Assembly (NCBI GenBank): GCA_035564555.1
Contig: DATMTS010000113.1
Coordinates: 1 to 54,991, forward strand
DNA from: DATMTS01 sp035564555
GTDB lineage: Bacteria > Actinomycetota > Actinomycetes > Actinomycetales > Microbacteriaceae
Direction: 5' to 3'
DNA: 54,991 bases
The stretch's first letter is position 1. Every line of letters begins with the position of its first letter. Of this stretch, positions 16,585 to 24,448 are shown piece after piece. Below the pieces are notes generated by a model, which saw nothing but the letters and a program-made list of their open reading frames with translations, did not search any database and was not told the DNA's origin. Position numbers and translations under genes: made by a program.

Positions 16585-17226
16585 TCAGCCGTGCGCCAGG
16601 GCGGCTGCCGTCTGGAGGTCGGCGACGAACGCGTCGAACGCGGCATCCCAACCCGGTTTGCCACGCAACCGCAGCAATGCCGAGGGGTGGGTCGTCACGA
16701 CGACCCGTCCGGCGACCTCCGGCGGGGCCTCGATCGCCCGCCCGCGGTTCGCCGAGACCGGCGTGGGGCGCCCGAGCACCGCCCGGGCGGCCGTAGCCCC
16801 CAGACACACCACGACTCTCGGCCGAACGATGTCGAGTTCGGCCTGCAGCCACGGATGACAGGCCAGAATCTGACCGACCGTGGGTGTCTCGTGGATGCGG
16901 CGCTTGCCCTCGCGACGGTGCCGGAAATGCTTGACGGCGTTGGTCAGGTAAAGGTCGCCGCGGTCGAGGCCGGCGGCGACGATGGCGTCGTCGAGCACAC
17001 CGCCGGCCGGCCCGACGAACGGTTGCCCGGTCTGGTCCTCCCGATCGCCCGGTTGCTCGCCGACCAACACGATGGCAGCGTGAGCCGGCCCCGAGGAGAA
17101 CACCGTCTGCGTCGCATCGCGCCAGAGCTCGCACCCTCGGCAGGAGTCCGCCGCGTCGCGCAATGCGGAGACGCCGCCGGAACCAGGCAGCCATCGTTGC
17201 GCGCCCGGGCGTTCAGGGTCGGCCAT
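16585..17226 (-). CDS. udgX: UdgX-type uracil-DNA glycosylase superfamily protein
   Basis: UdgX binds uracil in DNA and, in the mycobacterial enzyme, forms a covalent link through a histidine. The protein has 213 residues, GEQPGDREDQTGQPFVGPAG with the UdgX-specific GEQPG at 56-60, and the family's diagnostic loop KRRIHETP at 108-115, where His112 corresponds to His109 of the Mycobacterium smegmatis enzyme. Cys29, Cys32, Cys123 and Cys141 fit a 4Fe-4S cluster, and His180 is in the THPSALLR motif. It probably helps uracil removal or marks it for repair. Confidence 0.93.
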   Translation of the reverse strand: MADPERPGAQRWLPGSGGVSALRDAADSCRGCELWRDATQTVFSSGPAHAAIVLVGEQPGDREDQTGQPFVGPAGGVLDDAIVAAGLDRGDLYLTNAVKHFRHRREGKRRIHETPTVGQILACHPWLQAELDIVRPRVVVCLGATAARAVLGRPTPVSANRGRAIEAPPEVAGRVVVTTHPSALLRLRGKPGWDAAFDAFVADLQTAAALAHG

Positions 17227-17293
17227 GCACTTCCCTTCTCAGCTTGCTAGAGGCGCCGGTACCGCCGGGTTCGAAGCGCGGTCGAGGCCGGCA

Positions 17294-18526
17294 TCAGGCC
17301 GCACTTCGGCGGTCAGGGGTGAGCGGGATGCGAGCGGCCAGGTCGTCGAGCCGGATCGTCGCCCCTTGTGCGATCGTGGCGCGCGCGGCATCCAGTTGTC
17401 CGTGCACATTCCAGAGCAGAACGCCCGCGACCCGGTCGCCGTCGAGGTAGTACACGACGCCCGCGTCGTCGTCGCTCCAGTGCTCGACGGTCTGCAGGCT
17501 CGAGTCGAGCCTTCCGACCGCCTCGTAGCGGTTGCCGAAGACCACTGAGTAGAAGTACGGCGTGTGGTCGTAGGGCTCGTCGGCGCCGGCCAGGTTGCGT
17601 CCCGCCTGGGTACCCATGGCGCGCGCGTTGTCGACGTGTTCGACCCTGGTGCGCCCGAGGATCCGATCGGGGTAGGAGGCCACGTCCCCGGCCGCCCAGA
17701 CGTTGTCGTCGTCCGTGCGCAGGCGGTCGTCGACGACGATGCCGCCGTTGATCCGAAGGCCCGCGTGCTCGGCGATCGCGGAGTTCGGTGCAACCCCCAG
17801 CCCCAGCACGACGGCATCCGCATCGACCTCGCCGGACTCATCCAGCAGGAGAGTGACCGCGGCTGCATCAGCAGTGCCGTGTTCCACGACGGTGTTCGGA
17901 ATCAGCCGCACGCCCGCCGTCGCGAACAAGTGCTGGAACCGCTCGGCGAGGCGAGTCGGGAACACCGCGCCGCACAGGGTCGGCTCGGGGAAGACCAACG
18001 TGGTATCGATCCCGTTGTGCACGAGGGCGGCGGCGAGCTCGGTGCCGATGAAGCCTCCGCCGACGACCGCGATGCGACGGCCGTGGTCGCACAGAGCCCG
18101 CAACCGCCGATAATCCTCCGCAGAGCGGAAGTAGATGATGCGCTCGTCGTCTGGCAGATCGATGCGTCTCGGCGAGGCGCCGGTGGCGATCAGCAGATGC
18201 TGGTACCCGTATTCGGCGCCGGAGGAGGTCAGCACGACGCGGTCGGACCGGTTCAGTTCCTGCGCCCGTTCGCGCCCGCGACGGTACGCGCCGGTCTGCT
18301 CTTCGGTGTGCAACCACACCCGATCGAAGGTGAACTCGGGATCGGTCCAGAGCTTCTTCGTCAGCGCAGGGCGGATCGCCGGGGGGTCCTCCTCGTCGGC
18401 GATGATGCCGATGCTTCCGTCGGCATCCAGCTGCCGGATTCCGCGTGCCGCCGCATCGCAGGCCATCCCGCCCCCGATGATCAGATAGCGGAAGTCGGCT
18501 CGTCGTGCCAGGTGCGCCCCGCTCAT
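17294..18526 (-). CDS. FAD-dependent NAD(P)H oxidoreductase (ferredoxin reductase/AIF-like)
   Basis: A 410-residue pyridine-nucleotide disulfide oxidoreductase without the redox disulfide. FAD site YLIIGGGMACDAAARGI near residue 14; NAD site RRIAVVGGGFIGTELAAAL; FAD-binding segment DNVWAAGDVASYPDR followed by RVEHVDNARAMG, typical of AIF and ferredoxin/rubredoxin reductases. The C-terminal reductase domain is present. The ATG at 18526 has GGAGGG upstream. The electron partner is not in the neighbourhood. Confidence 0.87.
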   Translation of the reverse strand: MSGAHLARRADFRYLIIGGGMACDAAARGIRQLDADGSIGIIADEEDPPAIRPALTKKLWTDPEFTFDRVWLHTEEQTGAYRRGRERAQELNRSDRVVLTSSGAEYGYQHLLIATGASPRRIDLPDDERIIYFRSAEDYRRLRALCDHGRRIAVVGGGFIGTELAAALVHNGIDTTLVFPEPTLCGAVFPTRLAERFQHLFATAGVRLIPNTVVEHGTADAAAVTLLLDESGEVDADAVVLGLGVAPNSAIAEHAGLRINGGIVVDDRLRTDDDNVWAAGDVASYPDRILGRTRVEHVDNARAMGTQAGRNLAGADEPYDHTPYFYSVVFGNRYEAVGRLDSSLQTVEHWSDDDAGVVYYLDGDRVAGVLLWNVHGQLDAARATIAQGATIRLDDLAARIPLTPDRRSAA

Positions 18527-18853
18527 GGCCCCGCCCTCCGCAGACACACCGGGGACCTGTTCCCGGATCGGAGCAGGGCACCCTGGTCTCGCCCATGCCT
18601 CCGGTCTAGTCACGTCCCCGTCGAGTCGACACCCCTTGACGCCACGGCGGCACCGTGCCAGAAACGCATCGTCAGAAACGCAGCTGCCCGGATCTTCTTC
18701 GAGATCGGTCTCGTGCTGATCACCCCGGTCGCCTGGCTCGCCGTGCGGCGATCGAGTGCCGGGTCGTGCTGCTGCTCCGGCCGGTGGTGTGACCGACCAC
18801 CTTCCGCAGGTACGCTCGGAGGCGACCGCAGCCAACCGAGTTCGGAGGACGCC
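18527..18853. other. intergenic region between divergent genes
   Basis: This 327-base gap has no convincing coding frame. It holds ACCCCTTGACGCC (TTGACG at 18636-18641), a variant of the repeated TTGACA element, and a TACGCT -10 candidate at 18811-18816 before the next gene. Confidence 0.4.
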
Positions 18854-19468
18854 GTGTGGTTCCGTCGCCGACGCAGACGCGCGGACGTGCGCCCGTTCAA
18901 CGAGGCGGAACTGCCCGAACGGCAACCCGTCAGCCTGGCGGATGCCGTCGGCGAAGGCCTCATGCTCGCGGAGTACGCGAGCCGGATGGCGGTCAAGAAC
19001 GCGATAATCGTGGGTGCGCTCAGGGGTGGGGTGCGTTACGACGACGGAACGTACCGGCGTACCGCGCGCGAAGTGCTCGGCGGCCTGATCGCGCAGACCG
19101 AGGGGTCGGCCGAGCGCAACGAGCGGCTCGTGATGCTCGCCGCCGAGACCGGCGGCAAGGCCGACCACGTGCACGACTATCGCCGGGCCGACGTCGAGAA
19201 CCTCGCGCGCCGGAAGGAACAGGACGAGGCGCTCGCTCGAGCGTTGCGGGATCGCAGCGACGACGACGAATACGTGGACCGGCTGGTGGAAGACGCGCGA
19301 GACGACGCGTGGCGGGAGGTCACGGCATCCATCGAGGAAGAACTCGACCGCGTGCAGGCGACCGAGACGGTGGATGCCGGGTACGAGCGGGAGCGAGGCG
19401 CGCGGCTCCGCGCGTTCGTCGACGAGGATCTCGCGCTGCTGCTTTCCGGCGTCGACTTCGACGGCTGA
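18854..19468 (+). CDS. conserved hypothetical protein, charged
   Basis: I do not recognise a family. The 204-residue protein starts at a GTG (18854) with GGAGGA at 18844-18849. The N-terminus is arginine-rich (MWFRRRRRRADVRPF), the middle has an amphipathic stretch (EYASRMAVKNAIIVGALRGG), and the C-terminal half is rich in Glu, Asp and Arg and looks helical, perhaps coiled coil. No signal peptide or membrane segment is evident. It lies divergently from the FAD reductase gene. Confidence 0.7.
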   Translation: MWFRRRRRRADVRPFNEAELPERQPVSLADAVGEGLMLAEYASRMAVKNAIIVGALRGGVRYDDGTYRRTAREVLGGLIAQTEGSAERNERLVMLAAETGGKADHVHDYRRADVENLARRKEQDEALARALRDRSDDDEYVDRLVEDARDDAWREVTASIEEELDRVQATETVDAGYERERGARLRAFVDEDLALLLSGVDFDG

Positions 19469-19499
19469 CGGGCGGGCTTCACACCGACTTCGCAGGCCC

Positions 19500-19516
19500 G
19501 GCCGGTGCCCCCGGCC
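19500..19516. terminator. short hairpin after the hypothetical gene
   Basis: GGCCGG (19500-19505), a 5-base loop and CCGGCC (19511-19516) form a perfect 6-bp stem 31 bases after the stop. Confidence 0.35.
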
Positions 19517-19584
19517 TGCTCGGAGCGTAATCTGGATCAGGTCAGCGATTCATCGGTCGGGTCCCGGCCGTCGGAGGAGTCCTT

Positions 19585-20709
19585 GTGATGAGGCAGACGT
19601 TGTTGTACTGGGCACCGGCCGTCGTCGCGCCGGTGGTCATCGCTTCCGGAGTGCTGATCGCCGGGTCGGCGACCGGAGCGGATCTGCCGCACAGGACCCC
19701 GCAGCAGGTGATCGAACTCGCTGCGCACTCCTCGGTCTCGTCGTTCTCCGGCACCGTCGAATCCGAGGTGGATCTGGGGCTGCCCGACCTCTCCTCCCTC
19801 ACCGGCAAGGCGTCGAGCGAGATGTCCGGTGGTGCAAGTTACGGGGCGAGCACGTCGAGCGCGGGCAACGGCGCTTCCGACATCGCATCCGTGGTCGGGT
19901 TGCTCAGCGGCAGCAACTCCGCACGCGTGTACGTCGACGGACCGAAGAAGCAACGCGTGCAGGTGATGGACACGCTCGCCGAACGCGACCTGGTGCGCAA
20001 CGGACGCGACGCCTGGCTGTACGACTCGACGAAGCAGACCGCGCTGCACCTCGAGGTGGAGCCGCCGTGCTGCACCGCGCGGCCCGGCGGTCCGCGTACC
20101 CCGGGCGACTTCGAGAACCCGTCGACGCTCGCCAGCCGGGTGCTCGCGGATCTCGGGGCGACCACCTCGGTCACGCTCGGTGGCGAGGTCACCGTGGCCG
20201 GCCGCTCCGCCTACGACCTCGTGCTCACCCCGCGCACGCAGGGCACCCTGATCGGATCGATCTCAGTCGCCGTCGACGGCTCGACGGGATTGCCGTTGCG
20301 GGTGCAGGTGCAAGCCCGCGGTGCCCAGGATCCTGCCGTGTCGCTCGGGTTCACGAGCATCGACCTCTCGAGACCGGCGGCGAGCCTGTTCTCGTTCGCA
20401 CCGCCCGAGGGCACCAGCGTGACGACCAGGCAGCTGAAACTGCCGGGACACGGCGGTCCGAAGGTCGAGACCCCGCATCCGACGTTCGTCGGCACCGGTT
20501 GGGATGCCGTTGCCGAGTTCCCGAAGGGCAGCGTGCCCGAGAAGACGCTGTCGGGGCTGGGCAGCGGTGCGTTCGGCGACCTGACGACTCCGGTTGCCGG
20601 AGGCAGGCTGCTCAGCACCGCTCTGCTGAACGTGCTGATCACCGACGACGGCCGCGTCTTCGCCGGCGCCGTTCCCCAGCAGCGTCTGCTTGCGGCAGCG
20701 CACGGGTGA
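19585..20709 (+). CDS. LolA/MucB-like exported protein
   Basis: This 374-residue protein has one N-terminal hydrophobic segment (LLYWAPAVVAPVVIASGVLIAG) and then a domain resembling outer-membrane lipoprotein carrier LolA or sigma regulators of the RseB type: RTPQQVIELAAHSSVSSFSG, YVDGPKKQRVQVM, WLYDSTKQTALH and GRSAYDLVLTPR. Such proteins bind lipids on the outer face of the membrane. The start is GTG 19585 with GGAGG at 19573-19577; the adjacent ATG (19588) is possible. The stop overlaps an ABC ATPase start by four bases, so it probably delivers or senses the substrate of that transporter. Confidence 0.8.
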   Translation: MMRQTLLYWAPAVVAPVVIASGVLIAGSATGADLPHRTPQQVIELAAHSSVSSFSGTVESEVDLGLPDLSSLTGKASSEMSGGASYGASTSSAGNGASDIASVVGLLSGSNSARVYVDGPKKQRVQVMDTLAERDLVRNGRDAWLYDSTKQTALHLEVEPPCCTARPGGPRTPGDFENPSTLASRVLADLGATTSVTLGGEVTVAGRSAYDLVLTPRTQGTLIGSISVAVDGSTGLPLRVQVQARGAQDPAVSLGFTSIDLSRPAASLFSFAPPEGTSVTTRQLKLPGHGGPKVETPHPTFVGTGWDAVAEFPKGSVPEKTLSGLGSGAFGDLTTPVAGGRLLSTALLNVLITDDGRVFAGAVPQQRLLAAAHG

Positions 20710-21659
20710 GCGATCCGGCGAGCGAACTCGCGATCCACACCAGTGGGCTGACGAAACGCTTCCGCGACCGGGTCGCGGTCGACGGCATCGACCTTTCCGT
20801 CCCACGCGGCGCGGTCTTCGGCTTCCTCGGACCGAACGGCTCCGGAAAGACCACGACCATCCGCATGCTGCTGGGGCTTGCGGCGGCGACCTCGGGGAAG
20901 GTCTCGGTGCTCGGGCGTCCGATTCCGCGCGATACGGCCGTCGTGCTGCCGAGGGTCGGCGCGCTGGTGGAGGGCGCGGCGTTCTATCCGTATCTCTCGG
21001 GGTCGGCGAACCTGCGCAGGTACGACACGGCCGACCCACAGGCCCCGGCCGCAACGCGTAGTTCGCGTATCGCCGAGGCAATGAGCCGCGTCGGGCTCAC
21101 GCACGCCGCCGCTAAGAAGGTACGTGCCTACTCGCTCGGCATGAAGCAGCGGCTGGCGATCGCCCACGCCCTACTGACGTCCCACGAGTTGCTGGTGCTC
21201 GACGAGCCCACCAACGGACTGGACCCGCAGGGCACCCGAGAGGTTCGCTCGCTCATCCGTCGCCTTGCGGCGGAGGGCGCCACCGTCTTCGTCTCCAGTC
21301 ACCTGCTCGCCGAAATCGAGCAGTTGTGCACTCACGCGGCGATCATGAGCGCGGGACGCATCGTGGCTCAGGGCACCCTCGACCAGTTGCGTGCCGCCGG
21401 TCGGGCGCGCGTGCTGGTGAGAACGCCAGACGTGCTCGAGGCCACGAAGGTGCTGCAGCGAGCCGGCCTCGAACCCGAAGCGGGTGAGGCGCGTGACATC
21501 GTCACGGCACTGCAATCCCCGCTTCCGGTGGCAACCGAGTCGCTCGTGGCAGCGCTGGTGGCCGCGGGAGTGCGGGTGCGAGGCGTCGAGGCCTCCACCG
21601 GCAGCCTGGAGGACCGATTCGTCGAACTCACCGGCGAGGGATTCGATGTCGCCGGCTGA
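20706..21659 (+). CDS. ABC transporter ATP-binding protein (ABC-2 exporter)
   Basis: A 317-residue ATPase. Walker A GPNGSGKTT, signature YSLGMKQRL, Walker B LLVLDEPTNGLDPQG and the H-loop FVSSHLL are all present. The divergent C-terminal 90 residues are typical of drug/bacteriocin-type exporters. GTG start, overlapping the LolA-like stop by four bases (GTGA). It powers the permease encoded next. Confidence 0.94.
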   Translation: MSDPASELAIHTSGLTKRFRDRVAVDGIDLSVPRGAVFGFLGPNGSGKTTTIRMLLGLAAATSGKVSVLGRPIPRDTAVVLPRVGALVEGAAFYPYLSGSANLRRYDTADPQAPAATRSSRIAEAMSRVGLTHAAAKKVRAYSLGMKQRLAIAHALLTSHELLVLDEPTNGLDPQGTREVRSLIRRLAAEGATVFVSSHLLAEIEQLCTHAAIMSAGRIVAQGTLDQLRAAGRARVLVRTPDVLEATKVLQRAGLEPEAGEARDIVTALQSPLPVATESLVAALVAAGVRVRGVEASTGSLEDRFVELTGEGFDVAG

Positions 21660-22506
21660 GACCGTGGATGCCGGCACCGCGCCGCGCGGAGCCCACCACG
21701 CTCTCGGGTTCCTGGGCTCCGAACTCTCCGTCTTGTTCCGTCGTCGTCGAACCTGGGCGATGCTCGCCGCACTCGCGGCCGTGCCGGTGTTGATCGCGAT
21801 CGCCGTCCGCATCACATCCGCCGCCCCGGGTCGCGGCCCGCAATTCCTCGACCGCATCACCCACAACGGCCTGTTCGTCGCGATCACCGCCTTGATCGTG
21901 TCGACTCCGTTGTTCCTGCCTCTCACGGTGGGCGTTGTCGCAGGCGACACGATCGCGGGGGAGGCAGCACACGGAACGGTACGCTACCTGCTGGTCGCTC
22001 CGATCGGTCGTGCCCGCCTGCTGCTGGTCAAGTACCTCGGCGCAGCGGCGTTCTGCGCAGCCGCAGCCCTGGCGATCGTGACGGCGGGGACCGTGGCCGG
22101 GTTCGCGCTCTTCCCGGTCGGGGCCGTGACGCTGCTCTCGGGCACGCCGATCGGGGTCGGAGAGTCGCTGCTCAGGCTGCTGGTGATGGCGGCGTTCGTG
22201 ACGGTCTCGCTGCTCGGCCTGAGCGCCATCGGATTGTTCATCTCGACGCTCACCGACGTGCCGGTCGGGGCGATGGCCGCCACCGTCGTTCTCGCCGTCG
22301 TCTCTCAGGTGCTGGACGAACTGCCTCAGCTGGCGTGGGTGCATCCTTGGCTGTTCAGCCACTATTGGTTCTCGTTCGGCGATCTGTTGCGCCAGCCGAT
22401 CTCATGGCAATCGTTCGGCGACAACGCTGTGCTGCAGGCGGGATATCTTCTCGTCTTCGGCGCGTTGGCGTTCGGTCGTTTCGCGAGCAAAGACGTACTG
22501 TCGTGA
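21646..22506 (+). CDS. ABC-2 type transporter permease
   Basis: A 286-residue membrane protein with about six hydrophobic segments, starting with WAMLAALAAVPVLIAIAVRI, and the DTIAGEAAHGTVRYLLVAPI motif usual in this family. The ATG at 21646 lies inside the ATPase gene (14-base overlap), indicating coupled translation. It forms the exporter together with the upstream ATPase. Confidence 0.9.
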   Translation: MSPAETVDAGTAPRGAHHALGFLGSELSVLFRRRRTWAMLAALAAVPVLIAIAVRITSAAPGRGPQFLDRITHNGLFVAITALIVSTPLFLPLTVGVVAGDTIAGEAAHGTVRYLLVAPIGRARLLLVKYLGAAAFCAAAALAIVTAGTVAGFALFPVGAVTLLSGTPIGVGESLLRLLVMAAFVTVSLLGLSAIGLFISTLTDVPVGAMAATVVLAVVSQVLDELPQLAWVHPWLFSHYWFSFGDLLRQPISWQSFGDNAVLQAGYLLVFGALAFGRFASKDVLS

Positions 22507-22599
22507 CGGGGCGCGTTGCCGGCACGGCGCGCGAGGCGTCGCGGTCTTCCGCGTCGGGTGAACGCGCCGGTAGCCTGCCGCCTGGAGGAGGGAGCAGAG

Positions 22600-23607
22600 A
22601 TGCCGAACTCACGGGACCTGCCCTGGCGTCTCATCCTGCGCCGCACGGTGCATGCTTTCATCGCCGATGACTGCACCGACCTCGCGGCGGGGCTGACCTA
22701 CTTCGCCGTTTTGTCGTCGGTGCCCGCATTGCTCGCGCTGGTCTCGTTGCTCGGTCTGGTGGGCCAGCGGCACAGCGGCTCGCAAGCGCTGCTGCAGGTG
22801 ACCGACCTGCTTGCGCCCCCCTCGGTGCAGGCGGTCCTGCACCGGCTCGTGCACGACGTCGTGGCGTCACCGGCAGTCGGCTGGGGTCTCGTGGTCGGGG
22901 TGATCGGCGCGATCTGGACGGCGTCCGGTTATGTCGGAGGGTTCGGCCGGGCGATCAATCGGATCTACGGCGTGCCGGAGGGGCGAGGTGCCCTCACGCT
23001 GCGTCCATGGCAGCTTCTGATCACGGTCGCGTTGCTCGTGCTCATCGTGATCGTGGTTCTGGCGCTGGTGCTGACCGGTCCGATCGCCACGGCGATCGGG
23101 CTCGCGCTCGGGCTGGGCGGGGCGGTGTTGGATGTCTGGTCGGTCGTGAAATGGCCGGTGCTCGCCGTTGCCGTGATCGGTGCCGTCGGGATGCTGTACT
23201 GGGCCACCCCGAACGTCAGGCGGCCGGGGTTCCGCGGGCTCAGCTACGGCGCGACCGCGGCGGTCGTGGTGCTGCTTGCGGCGTCGGCCGGTTTCGGCCT
23301 CTACGTCTCGAATGTCGGGCACTACGACCGCACCTACGGGGCTCTTGGCGGGCTCGTGGTGCTGCTGCTCTGGCTGTGGATCGCGAACATCGCGCTGCTG
23401 CTCGGCGCCGAACTCGACGTAGAAATCGAGCGCGGACGGCAACTGGTGCGCGGGCTGCCTGCGGAAGATCGACTGCACCTACCGCTGCGGGGTGTCAAGG
23501 TCAGCAAGAAGGCCGCAGCCAGGCACGACAAAGACGTGCGCGACTCCCGAGCGGTGCGCGAGGCGGCGCGGCAGGCCGCGCCGGATGAGGTGGGCCGTGA
23601 CGAGTGA
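22600..23607 (+). CDS. YihY/virulence factor BrkB family membrane protein
   Basis: A 335-residue protein of the family once misnamed RNase BN. It has DDCTDLAAGLTYFAVLSSVPALLAL, GYVGGFGRAINRIYGVPE and GALGGLVVLLLWLWIANIALLLGAE, with about six membrane segments. The C-terminal 65 residues are charged and cytoplasmic. The ATG follows GGAGGAGGGAG. The function of this family is unproven. Confidence 0.93.
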   Translation: MPNSRDLPWRLILRRTVHAFIADDCTDLAAGLTYFAVLSSVPALLALVSLLGLVGQRHSGSQALLQVTDLLAPPSVQAVLHRLVHDVVASPAVGWGLVVGVIGAIWTASGYVGGFGRAINRIYGVPEGRGALTLRPWQLLITVALLVLIVIVVLALVLTGPIATAIGLALGLGGAVLDVWSVVKWPVLAVAVIGAVGMLYWATPNVRRPGFRGLSYGATAAVVVLLAASAGFGLYVSNVGHYDRTYGALGGLVVLLLWLWIANIALLLGAELDVEIERGRQLVRGLPAEDRLHLPLRGVKVSKKAAARHDKDVRDSRAVREAARQAAPDEVGRDE

Positions 23608-23616
23608 GCCGAGCGA

Positions 23617-23982
23617 CTACGGTTGGGGGGCGCCCGGGCCGGAGCCCGGCTCGGCGGCTGAGGTCTCGTGCGGGCTGGGCGGTGCGCCCGGTCCGCTGCC
23701 CGGCGCGGCCGTGGCGTCTTCGTCCGGGTCGAAGGAGGTCGGTTCGTCTTCGGAGCCGCCGAGCGTATCGCCCGTCGTCGGGTCGCCTAAGACGTCGCCC
23801 GTGGTGGCATCATCGATGACATCGCCCGTGGTGGGGTCGGTGAGGGAGTCATCGATCGTCGGCTCGGCCACGGTGTCGCCCGTCGTCGGATCGGCGACGG
23901 TGTCGGCGTCGCCGAATCGATCCGGATCGATTCGGGCCGCGTCCGGGTCGGGCTGATCCGGCGTCTCGTTGCTGTCGGTCAC
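23617..23982 (-). CDS. acidic repeat-containing protein
   Basis: I recognise no family. The 121-residue protein (GTG start, GGAGGAA upstream) is strongly acidic, lacks hydrophobic segments and is probably disordered. Residues about 28-77 hold five imperfect repeats of about 10 residues around DPTTGD: ADPTTGDTV, AEPTIDDSL, TDPTTGDVI, DDATTGDVL and GDPTTGDTL. The tail contains GSGPGAP twice. The regular Asp spacing could suit ion binding, which is only a guess. Confidence 0.65.
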   Translation of the reverse strand: MTDSNETPDQPDPDAARIDPDRFGDADTVADPTTGDTVAEPTIDDSLTDPTTGDVIDDATTGDVLGDPTTGDTLGGSEDEPTSFDPDEDATAAPGSGPGAPPSPHETSAAEPGSGPGAPQP

Positions 23983-24059
23983 GATGCTTCCTCCTCGTCT
24001 GGCGCGCACGGCGGTCCGACGTGGCACCGCGTCGTGTTGAAGGCTAGGCGCTCCCGACG

Positions 24060-24080
24060 GGCCTCGACAGGCCTTGACAC
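24060..24080 (+). repeat. tandem GGCCTYGACA element
   Basis: GGCCTCGACA (24060-24069) and GGCCTTGACA (24070-24079) are adjacent 10-base direct repeats, one helical turn apart. The second one, with the next base C, is one of three perfect GGCCTTGACAC copies in intergenic regions of the window. Confidence 0.6.
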
Positions 24081-24092
24081 TCGCCGAAAGCC

Positions 24093-24148
24093 TTGCCCGG
24101 GAGCGTCCGGCTCCCTAGTCTGCAGACATGGCCGCACCCCGGTGCGGC
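24093..24148 (+). promoter_or_regulatory. promoter and leader hairpin of the 91-residue protein gene
   Basis: TTGCCC (24093-24098) and TAGTCT (24116-24121) are 17 bp apart. The leader then forms GCCGCAC (24131-24137) / GTGCGGC (24142-24148), a 7-bp stem placed immediately before the Shine-Dalgarno sequence AGGAGGAGGG. Confidence 0.5.
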
Positions 24149-24164
24149 AGAGGAGGAGGGCCAG

Positions 24165-24440
24165 ATGACAATCGACACCGGTGACCTGGAGCACGAGGGC
24201 ATCCGACTGGAACATCGCGGGACCGGGTGGGAGGTGAGCCCCATCGCCCTGGGCACCTGGGTCATTCGCGGCGCTGACGGATTGACCGCCGGCACCCTCG
24301 TGCTCATCGCGCCGGAGGGAGAGGAGCGCGACCCCGTGTACGGCGGATGCCTTCCGGGGGAGACCGAACCGTTGCACGAGGGATCCGACTGGGGCATGAT
24401 CGTGCGCGCGCTCATCAACGAGGCTCTCGACAAGGAGTGA
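24165..24440 (+). CDS. small hypothetical protein
   Basis: No family recognised. The 91-residue protein starts MTIDTGDLEHEGIRLEHRG after a strong AGGAGGAGGG. It is acidic and soluble, with a probable small beta-rich fold (GTWVIRGADGLTAGTLVLIA) and a helical C-terminus (MIVRALINEALDKE). It ends eight bases before the convergent ligD stop. Confidence 0.75.
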   Translation: MTIDTGDLEHEGIRLEHRGTGWEVSPIALGTWVIRGADGLTAGTLVLIAPEGEERDPVYGGCLPGETEPLHEGSDWGMIVRALINEALDKE

Positions 24441-24448
24441 AAGCGCGT

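Noticed and set aside
17564..18853. Plus-strand open frame continuing upstream of the hypothetical gene
   Set aside because: It is the antisense of the FAD reductase; the real gene starts at the GTG at 18854 with a Shine-Dalgarno sequence.
23769..23905. CRISPR-like repeats
   Set aside because: The repeats are in frame, differ from each other and encode the DPTTGD protein repeats; there are no unique spacers.
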